NCBI GenBank assembly: GCA_034664005.1
Contig: JAXDIL010000015.1
Coordinates: forward strand, 1 to 21,019
Direction: 5' to 3'
DNA length: 21,019 bases
Origin: JACVRW01 sp034664005
GTDB taxonomy: Bacteria > Actinomycetota > Thermoleophilia > Solirubrobacterales > Thermoleophilaceae
The position numbers were made by a program, and so were the translations under genes. The notes below the pieces were generated by a model that ran no database searches, was not told the DNA's origin, and saw nothing but the letters and a program-made list of their open reading frames with translations. Positions 16,533 to 21,019 of this stretch are shown one piece after another. Every line of letters begins with the position of its first letter. Positions within the stretch are counted from its first letter, which is position 1.

Positions 16533-17071
16533 GGGCTCGCGCCTCCGCCGTTGTTCGTCCCGGGCACCGCTCCGCCACCCGTGCCGTCGCCGTCGTTCGG
16601 GAGCGGCGCCTGATCAGGCGTGGTCGGGGTGGTGGGCGTGGTCGGCGTCGTCGTGGGGGTCGTGGGCGTGGTCGGCGTCGTGTCGGCGGGCGTCGTCGGC
16701 GTCGTGTCGGCCGGCTCCTCCGGCTGCGCCGCCGGCTTCCGGTCGTCGCACTCCTGCTGCACGAGCTCCCAGAGGTGGTCGAAGCTCTGCTCGAGCGCGG
16801 AGCGCACGTCGGGGTCCACCTTGCCCGGGAGCTCGTCGATGATCGTGCGGACAGCCGGCTCGTTCGGGGAGTCGGGGCTCTCGAAGATGTCCTTGCAGGC
16901 GCCGTAGCTCCCCTGGTCGAGCCGCTCCTGCACCACGTCGAGCTGGTGCAGCAGCGCCTCCGCCTGCGCGGCCGGGATCCGCGCTCCGCCCTCGTCGTCG
17001 CCGCCGCAGCCCGCGGCCACCCCGCACGCCAGGACGGCGAGAGCCAGCATGGTTGTGGGCTTTCGGCGCAT
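16529..17071 (-). CDS. Putative lipoprotein with Thr-Pro-rich C-terminal tail
   Basis: The product is 180 residues. The N-terminus MRRKPTTMLALAVLACGVAAGC is a lipoprotein signal with the lipid-bearing Cys at 22, so the mature protein should sit on the outer face of the membrane. A mainly helical middle part follows (about 35-115; LLHQLDVVQERLDQGSYGAC, VRTIIDELPGKVDPDV), with two further Cys (in GACKDIFE and QQECDD) that could form a disulfide. The tail (about 125-155) is almost pure Thr-Thr-Pro repeats, then a Gly-rich end. I do not recognise a named family for the middle part. The ATG overlaps the stop of the phosphoesterase gene (TGATG), and its own stop overlaps the kinase GTG, so it is the middle gene of a coupled operon. 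It may be an accessory or sensor for the kinase; this is inference from context. Confidence 0.75.
   Translation of the reverse strand: MRRKPTTMLALAVLACGVAAGCGGDDEGGARIPAAQAEALLHQLDVVQERLDQGSYGACKDIFESPDSPNEPAVRTIIDELPGKVDPDVRSALEQSFDHLWELVQQECDDRKPAAQPEEPADTTPTTPADTTPTTPTTPTTTPTTPTTPTTPDQAPLPNDGDGTGGGAVPGTNNGGGASP
16616..16709 (-). repeat. Thr-Thr-Pro coding microrepeat
   Basis: A run of short GTCGGCGTCGT / GTGGTCGGGGT-type units on the plus strand encodes TTPTTP repeats of the lipoprotein on the minus strand. Such tracts vary in copy number and resemble the O-glycosylated Thr/Pro tails of actinobacterial cell-wall proteins. The unit length is a multiple of three, so copy changes would keep the frame. 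Confidence 0.7.
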
Positions 17072-17802
17072 CACTGTCCGTTGTAGAGGCGCTGGGCGAG
17101 CACACGCGGCAACCCGGCTTCCTCGATTGCTCGCGCTGCCTGTTCGATCGGGTAGTCCACTCGGCGCCACGTCGCCATCCAAGTAGAGGTGTCTAGCAGG
17201 AGCCACGCGGCGCGGGGGTCGCCGTCGCGCGGCTGACCCACGCCGCCCGGGTTGACGAGCCAGCGGCCGGTGGAGAGGTCCTGCTCGTAGCCGGCGTCCG
17301 CCGTGGCGCCGGAGACCTCGCCGGCCTCGTCGCGCGTGAACCAGAGCGCGACGTGCGAGTGGCCCACGGCGGCCACCCTGGCGTCCATCGCCTCGATGCA
17401 CTCCTGGGCCTGCCAGGTGGAGAGCACGTACTCCCAGACCGGGTCGCGCGGGCTGGCGTGGAAGAGCGCGGGCTCGCGCTTGGGATCGGCGGGGGCCAGA
17501 CCCTTCAGGAACTCGAGCGTCCCGGCCGAGATCGTCTCCTGGGTCCAGCGTGCCGCGGTGGCGGCGCTCGCCGAGAAGTCGGAGATCGGGATGTCGCCGG
17601 TCACGACGAGATCGTGGTTTCCGGCAAGCGTCAGATCGCAACGCTGGCTGGCCAGCTCGACGCACCCGTCGGGCTCTGCGCCGTATCCCACGAGGTCGCC
17701 CAGGCACCAGATGGCGTCCACCGCCTGCTCGTCGACATCGGCAAGCACCGCCTCGAAGGCGGGGAGGTTGCCGTGGACGTCTGAGAGCAGGGCAATGCGC
17801 AT
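17071..17802 (-). CDS. Calcineurin-like metallophosphoesterase
   Basis: The product is 243 residues from the ATG at 17802. The open frame extends far upstream to 18558 but that part is a shadow of the divergent protease gene. Metallophosphoesterase motifs appear in order: LSDVHGN (Asp8, His10), LGDLVGYG (Asp36), AGNHD (Asn62, His63), LFHASP and AVGHSHVA. This is the class-III-type small phosphodiesterase layout (YfcE/Icc-like family) that binds two metals. WLVNPGGVGQPRD near the end is also typical. The substrate could be a cyclic nucleotide or phosphodiester, but cannot be named. It heads the lipoprotein-kinase operon through a TGATG stop-start overlap. It is cytoplasmic by absence of a signal. 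It diverges from the M48 protease gene across only 24 bp. Confidence 0.88.
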   Translation of the reverse strand: MRIALLSDVHGNLPAFEAVLADVDEQAVDAIWCLGDLVGYGAEPDGCVELASQRCDLTLAGNHDLVVTGDIPISDFSASAATAARWTQETISAGTLEFLKGLAPADPKREPALFHASPRDPVWEYVLSTWQAQECIEAMDARVAAVGHSHVALWFTRDEAGEVSGATADAGYEQDLSTGRWLVNPGGVGQPRDGDPRAAWLLLDTSTWMATWRRVDYPIEQAARAIEEAGLPRVLAQRLYNGQ

Positions 17803-17813
17803 CTGAGGCCTTC

Positions 17814-17819
17814 TACAGT
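17814..17819 (+). promoter_or_regulatory. -10 box, leaderless start of the M48 gene
   Basis: TACAGT ends 7 nt before the ATG at 17827, in a divergent gap of only 24 bp. The minus-strand gene has only weak matches in the same bases (TAGAAG, 7 nt before its ATG), so the two promoters must overlap or one lies inside the other gene. Confidence 0.45.
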
Positions 17820-17826
17820 TGAGCGG

Positions 17827-19059
17827 ATGGGGCGTTCGCGGCTGCCGCTTGCGATCGTCGTCTCGGCGCTGGCCGCCGCTGCGGCGACCTTCCTGCTGCG
17901 GCCGCGCAGCGGCCTGATCGAGCCCGCCCCGGTCGACGCCCAAGAGTACTTCACGGTCGCGCAGCTGGATCGCGCTGAGGATTTTCGCGGCCTTCAGGAG
18001 GTGCTCGGGCTGGTGGGGCTCGGGATCGGCATCGCGACGCTCGCGGTACTCGTGTGGCGCCCGCCGCGCCGGCTGCTGGAGCGGCTGGAGCGAAGGCCCC
18101 TGCTCGGCGGGGCGGCAGCGGGGGCGGGGATAGCGCTGCTCCTCGTGGTGACCGGCCTGCCGGTGTCGGCGTGGATGCGGGCGCGCGCCCTCGACGTCGG
18201 GCTCGCGACCCAGTCCTGGCCGGACTGGGCGGTCGACGTGGTGAAGTCGGCCGGGATCGGTGCCGTGACGGCGGCCGTGGGCGGCCTGGCGGCAATGGCC
18301 CTGATCCGGCGCTTCCCGCGCAACTGGTGGGCGCCCGGCGCCGTGGTCGTGATCGCCTACGGCGTGATCACCATCTGGCTCTATCCGGTGGTGATCGACC
18401 CGATCTTCAACAAGTTCGAGCCGATCCGGCCCGGGCCGCTCCGCCAGGACGTGCTGGAGCTGGCCCAGCGGGCGGGGGTCGACGTGGGCGAGGTCTACCG
18501 CGTGGACGCGAGCCGGCGCACCAGCGCCGCGAACGCCTACGTGAACGGGCTCGGACACAGCAAGCGCGTGGTGCTATACGACAACCTGATCGACGACTTC
18601 CCGCGCGACGAGGTGAGGGTCGTCGTGGCGCACGAGCTCGGGCACCAGAAGCACAACGACCTGCTGCGCGGGCTCGCCTGGCTCGCGCTCGTGGCGCCCG
18701 CGGGGACGTTCCTCACGCAGGCGCTGGCGGAGCGCTTGCAGGGCCGCTCGCGGGACGGCGGCTGGGCCCGGCGCCCCGGTCCCTCGGCGCTGCCCGCCAT
18801 CGCGCTCGCGGTGACGCTCGCCGGACTCGGCCTCGGCTGCGCCTCGAACGTGCTGTCGCGGCAGGTGGAGGCGCGCGCCGACTCGTTCGCGCTCGAGCTC
18901 ACAAGGGAACCGGCCGACTTCACCGCCTTCGAGCGCCGGATCACGATTCGCAACATCTCCGACCCGGACCCGCCGCGCCTGCTCCACCTGCTGTTCGACA
19001 CCCATCCGACCACGCTCGAGCGGCTCGGCTTCGCGAAGGCCTGGCGGGCCGACCACTAG
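17827..19059 (+). CDS. M48 family membrane zinc protease (Ste24/CAAX protease-like)
   Basis: The product is 410 residues, similar in length to Ste24-type proteases and longer than HtpX. Hydrophobic segments lie at about residues 8-24, 58-77, 92-115, 138-160, 170-190, 281-300 and 320-342. The zinc motif is HELGH (269-273) in VVAHELGHQKHND, and the third ligand is Glu348 in QVEARADSFAL. The preceding SAANAYVNGLGHSKRVVLYD strand matches the Ste24 core. The C-terminal LFDTHPTTLERLGFA also fits (HPS/T-type motif). Eukaryotic Ste24 trims prenylated CAAX proteins; bacterial members lack known CAAX substrates, so a role in membrane-protein quality control is the safer reading. The start is the ATG behind the TACAGT box. 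The M28 gene follows 11 bp after the stop. Confidence 0.9.
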   Translation: MGRSRLPLAIVVSALAAAAATFLLRPRSGLIEPAPVDAQEYFTVAQLDRAEDFRGLQEVLGLVGLGIGIATLAVLVWRPPRRLLERLERRPLLGGAAAGAGIALLLVVTGLPVSAWMRARALDVGLATQSWPDWAVDVVKSAGIGAVTAAVGGLAAMALIRRFPRNWWAPGAVVVIAYGVITIWLYPVVIDPIFNKFEPIRPGPLRQDVLELAQRAGVDVGEVYRVDASRRTSAANAYVNGLGHSKRVVLYDNLIDDFPRDEVRVVVAHELGHQKHNDLLRGLAWLALVAPAGTFLTQALAERLQGRSRDGGWARRPGPSALPAIALAVTLAGLGLGCASNVLSRQVEARADSFALELTREPADFTAFERRITIRNISDPDPPRLLHLLFDTHPTTLERLGFAKAWRADH

Positions 19060-19062
19060 CCT
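19057..19062 (+). promoter_or_regulatory. Possible -10 box, leaderless start of the M28 gene
   Basis: TAGCCT begins with the M48 stop codon TAG and ends 8 nt before the GTG at 19071. It fits the same leaderless spacing as the other genes here. The gap has no Shine-Dalgarno sequence. Confidence 0.35.
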
Positions 19063-19070
19063 GCCGCGCC

Positions 19071-20225
19071 GTGTCACGCAGAGCCCTGATAGAGCGGGTC
19101 GTCCGCGAGCTTGCCTCGTACGAGCGGCCCTCCGCCTCGGACGCGGAGCGGCGCGCCGCGGACTGGCTCGCCGGCGAGCTGGGCGACGCGGGCTGTCGCG
19201 AGGTCCGCGTGGAGGAGGAGCGCGCTCACGGCGGCTACTGGTGGCCGCTCGGGCTGCTGAACGCGGGCGCGGCGCTCGCGGCGCTGCTCGGCAGGGCGCC
19301 CGCCGCGCTCGTGGGCGGCGCCGCGGCGGGGGCGGTCTACGACGACGTGGGCGGCGGCCGGCTCTGGTTCAGGCGCCGGGCGCTGCCGCAGCGGGCGACC
19401 TGGAACGTGGTGGCAGAGCTGGGCGACCCGGCTGCCGAGCGAACCGTCGTGTTCATCGGCCACCACGACGCCGCGCACAGCGGCCTCGTCTTCCATCCGG
19501 CGCTCCCGCGCGTGGGGATGGAGCTCGCGCCGAAGCTCCATGAGCGGGCCAACCAGAGCGTGCCGATCATCTTCGGGGTCTTCCTCGGCCCGCTCCTGCT
19601 CGCGCTCTGGGGACTGTTCGGCTGGCGCTGGCTTCGGCGCTGCGGGCTGTTCTTCGCGGCGGGGGCCACGGCTGCGATGGCGAACATCGGCACGAGCCGG
19701 GTCGTTCCCGGCGCGAACGACAACCTCAGCGCCGTGGCGGTGCTGGTGGCGCTGGCGCACGAGCTGTCGGCGCGGCCGCCGGAGGGGGTGCGCGTGATCC
19801 TGCTCTCCACCGGCTCCGAGGAGGCGTTCATGGAGGGCATGCAGGGCTTCGGCAGGCGCCACTTCGGGGCGCTCGACAGGCGGACGACGGAGTTCGTCTG
19901 CCTCGAGTGCGTCGGCTCGCCGCACCTGTGCGTGGTCGAGGGCGAGGGCATGCTCCGCATGCGCGACTACCCCGAGGCGTCGCGCGAGGCGCTCGCACGC
20001 GCCGGCGCGGCGGCGGGCGTGGAGCTGCTGCGCGACCTGCGCACTGTGGCAGCCACGGACGCCCTGATCGCGCTACGGGCGGGCTATCCCACCTGCACGC
20101 TCGGCGGCGTCGACGACACCAAGTTCCCGTCGAACTACCACTGGCCGTCAGACGTGCCCGACAACCTCGACTGGTCAAGCATCGAGGGCGCCGCCGACGT
20201 CTGCCTGCGCTACGTGAGCGGCTAG
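19071..20225 (+). CDS. M28 family metallopeptidase with internal membrane segments
   Basis: The product is 384 residues from GTG 19071; the longer frame upstream is a shadow of the M48 gene. M28 (aminopeptidase/glutaminyl-cyclase clan) metal ligands are visible: VVFIGHHDAAHSG (about 126-137), PGANDNLSAVAVL (bridging Asp about 217), STGSEEAFMEGMQGF (catalytic Glu pair about 250-251), LECVGSP (about 279) and a late His in NYHWPSDVPDNL. Hydrophobic stretches at about 58-90, 164-184 and 190-206 sit between the first ligand strand and the Asp, so the catalytic domain seems interrupted by membrane helices. There is no N-terminal signal peptide, so topology is uncertain. The stop shares bases with the stop of the opposing DUF3467 gene. 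Exopeptidase activity is inferred from family. Confidence 0.85.
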   Translation: MSRRALIERVVRELASYERPSASDAERRAADWLAGELGDAGCREVRVEEERAHGGYWWPLGLLNAGAALAALLGRAPAALVGGAAAGAVYDDVGGGRLWFRRRALPQRATWNVVAELGDPAAERTVVFIGHHDAAHSGLVFHPALPRVGMELAPKLHERANQSVPIIFGVFLGPLLLALWGLFGWRWLRRCGLFFAAGATAAMANIGTSRVVPGANDNLSAVAVLVALAHELSARPPEGVRVILLSTGSEEAFMEGMQGFGRRHFGALDRRTTEFVCLECVGSPHLCVVEGEGMLRMRDYPEASREALARAGAAAGVELLRDLRTVAATDALIALRAGYPTCTLGGVDDTKFPSNYHWPSDVPDNLDWSSIEGAADVCLRYVSG

Positions 20226-20524
20226 CCGGTCTCGGCCGGGTCGTCGAACTCGGGCAGGTCGCGGATGCCCTCGCGAGTGCGCCACTTGGAGAAGTTGTCC
20301 TCCATGGCGTCGATCAGCTCCCTCATGAAGCGTGGCGAGAGGTTGACCCGCGAGACCACCACCCCCGGAACCTCGCCCTCCTCGACCTCGTGGTCGACGC
20401 GGGCGAACGTGATCGTGAACTCGTAGTCCGAGTGGGAGACGTTGGCGAAGTTGGCGTAGTGGCCCGCCATCGTCTCGGGATCCGTATGGATGTTGAAGTG
20501 GCGCTCGTCGCTCTCTTCTGGCAC
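20222..20524 (-). CDS. DUF3467 family protein
   Basis: About 100 residues from GTG at 20524, the usual size of this small family. The conserved pattern is clear: YANFANVSHSDYEFTITFAR, then GVVVSRVNLSPRFMRELIDA and MEDNFSKW. The function is unknown; the family is widespread and small. An ATG at 20566 would add 14 residues but would overlap the rlmH start by 17 nt, and GATACT lies 7 nt before the GTG, so the shorter form is preferred. The stop codon and that of the M28 gene share the palindrome CTAG. The gene is divergent from rlmH across 25 bp. Confidence 0.8.
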   Translation of the reverse strand: MPEESDERHFNIHTDPETMAGHYANFANVSHSDYEFTITFARVDHEVEEGEVPGVVVSRVNLSPRFMRELIDAMEDNFSKWRTREGIRDLPEFDDPAETG

Positions 20525-20530
20525 GCGACG

Positions 20531-20537
20531 TAGTATC
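20531..20537. promoter_or_regulatory. Overlapping divergent -10 boxes (DUF3467 / rlmH)
   Basis: TAGTATC reads TAGTAT on the plus strand, 13 nt before the rlmH ATG at 20550, and GATACT on the minus strand, 7 nt before the DUF3467 GTG at 20524. Two -10 elements share the same seven bases, so polymerase could be bound in only one direction at a time. Confidence 0.45.
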
Positions 20538-20549
20538 GCAAGCCCTCCC

Positions 20550-20924
20550 ATGCGGATCTTGGTCATCGCGGTCGGGCGCCTGCGCCAGCCGTTTCAGGAC
20601 GACAGCCAGCACTACCAGAAGCTGCTCGCTGGGCTCGGCCGCGTGGAGATGGTCGAGGTCCGCGAGGACGAGCAGGCGGCGCGCCGGATCCCGGACCGCG
20701 CATTCGTGGTCCTGCTGGCGAGCGACGGGCGGACGCTCGGCTCGGTGGAGTTCAGCGAGTGGCTCGAGGAGCGCCGCCACGAGGGGCGCGACCTGTGCTT
20801 CGTGATCGGCGGGCCGCGGGGACTCGACCTCGACCGCTGCGACATGCGGCTCTCGCTCGGGCCGATGACCCTGCCCCACCAGCTCGCCCGCGATGATCTT
20901 GTGGGCGCGAAAGAGCTGCTCTAG
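20550..20924 (+). pseudogene. rlmH: rlmH, 23S rRNA pseudouridine-1915 N3-methyltransferase, C-terminus lost
   Basis: The ATG at 20550 gives MRILVIAVGRLRQPF, the RlmH N-terminus. Family motifs continue: YQKLLAGLGRVEMVEVRE, ASDGRTLGSVEFSEWLE, FVIGGPRGLDL, LSLGPMTLPHQLAR. RlmH is a small SPOUT (trefoil-knot) enzyme of about 155 residues that methylates the pseudouridine at position 1915 of 23S rRNA. Here the reading frame departs from the family straight after HQLAR and stops after 124 residues (DDLVGAKELL), so the last knot helix and tail are missing. The expected continuation (VVLLEQLFRAHKIIAGE) is present, but on the opposite strand at 20883-20934. The cause is a fold-back junction at 20883-20890. 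If real, the protein should be inactive; if an assembly chimera, the true gene is intact. Confidence 0.85.
20806..20890 (+). repeat. Left arm of 85-bp imperfect inverted repeat
   Basis: Pairs with 20935-21019 read in reverse complement: 77 of 85 bases identical by hand alignment, no gaps. The arms are separated by 44 bp (20891-20934). The inner 8 bases CTCGCCCG are perfectly matched. The arm lies in the rlmH coding sequence. Confidence 0.9.
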
Positions 20925-21019
20925 GAGGACCACTCGGGCGAGTTGGTGCGGCAGCGTCATCGGCCCGAGCGAGAGCCGCAGGTCGCAGCGATCGAGGTCG
21001 AGCCCCCTCGGGCCGCCGA
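20883..21019 (-). pseudogene. rlmH: Second rlmH fragment, reverse strand, from a divergent allele
   Basis: Reading the minus strand from the window end gives GGPRGLDLDRCDLRLSLGP, then MTLPHQLARVVLLEQLFRAH and KIIAGE, a proper RlmH C-terminal region. It then runs into the antisense of the plus-strand rlmH copy (LVGQGHRPERE). Its first 85 bases match the plus-strand copy at 77 positions, and six of eight differences are at third codon positions, one is a silent Arg change and one is Met/Leu. So both copies descend from genes selected to encode RlmH. The 5' part lies outside the window. Confidence 0.8.
20935..21019 (-). repeat. Right arm of 85-bp imperfect inverted repeat, running to the window end
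   Basis: Reverse complement of the left arm with eight substitutions. It reaches the last base of the window, so the repeat may be longer than seen here. Confidence 0.9.

Noticed and set aside
16620..16907. Plus-strand Val/Gly repeat protein opposite the lipoprotein tail
   Set aside because: It is the antisense of the Thr-Thr-Pro repeat; the lipoprotein has a signal, a lipobox and coupling overlaps on both sides.
17803..18558. N-terminal extension of the phosphoesterase reading frame
   Set aside because: His/Arg/Pro-rich antisense of the M48 gene; the metallophosphoesterase motif begins right after the ATG at 17802.
20175..20882. Continuation of the minus-strand rlmH fragment as a 261-codon protein
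   Set aside because: Beyond the fold-back junction it is antisense of rlmH, DUF3467 and M28 sequence, with no family signal.

Overview
The window is very GC-rich, densely packed DNA that looks like an actinomycete-type chromosome. My best guess is the class Thermoleophilia (Solirubrobacterales-like), because of the uvrC-rapZ-gap-pgk-tpiA-gpmI-tgt block, the Tad-type secretion gene, the GTG/TTG starts, and the many start codons lying 6-8 nt after a -10-like hexamer (leaderless style). The lineage is inference. The right end carries a junction that suggests this is a metagenome contig or single-cell assembly end.

Layout. 1-1810: the end of a Tad/Flp-type locus, with a MinD/CpaE-like fragment and then a TadE-like membrane segment fused to M15 carboxypeptidase and SLT lytic transglycosylase domains. 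The second gene is broken by what looks like a single lost G. 1833-3568: an ICMT-like membrane methyltransferase (-), then a degenerate metallo-beta-lactamase-fold protein and a MaoC-like hydratase (+). 3591-12038: a long + strand block whose genes overlap or nearly touch: uvrC, rapZ, then gap, pgk, tpiA, gpmI (triose-phosphate part of glycolysis) and tgt (queuosine tRNA modification).

12079-15236: an island of clearly lower GC on the - strand. Read 5'->3' it holds a D12-class adenine DNA methyltransferase, a ParB-like CTPase-type protein and a PD-(D/E)XK (Mrr-like) nuclease. This looks like an undescribed or little-described restriction/defence-type cassette inserted between tgt and a signalling operon. 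The nuclease gene seems to start at a CTG codon just after the ParB stop codon. A shorter TTG start would remove about 76 residues of coherent protein.

15327-17802 (-): metallophosphoesterase, Thr-Pro-tailed lipoprotein and membrane Ser/Thr kinase, translationally coupled through overlapping start and stop codons. 17827-20225 (+): Ste24-like M48 protease and an M28 peptidase with membrane segments. 20222-20924: a DUF3467 protein (-) and rlmH (+), divergent from one compact promoter. rlmH is cut short. Its sequence folds back at an 8-bp microhomology into a reverse-strand copy of rlmH from a slightly different allele, making an 85-bp inverted repeat about 91% identical that runs to the window end. 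This is probably a chimeric or assembly junction, though a real inversion cannot be excluded.
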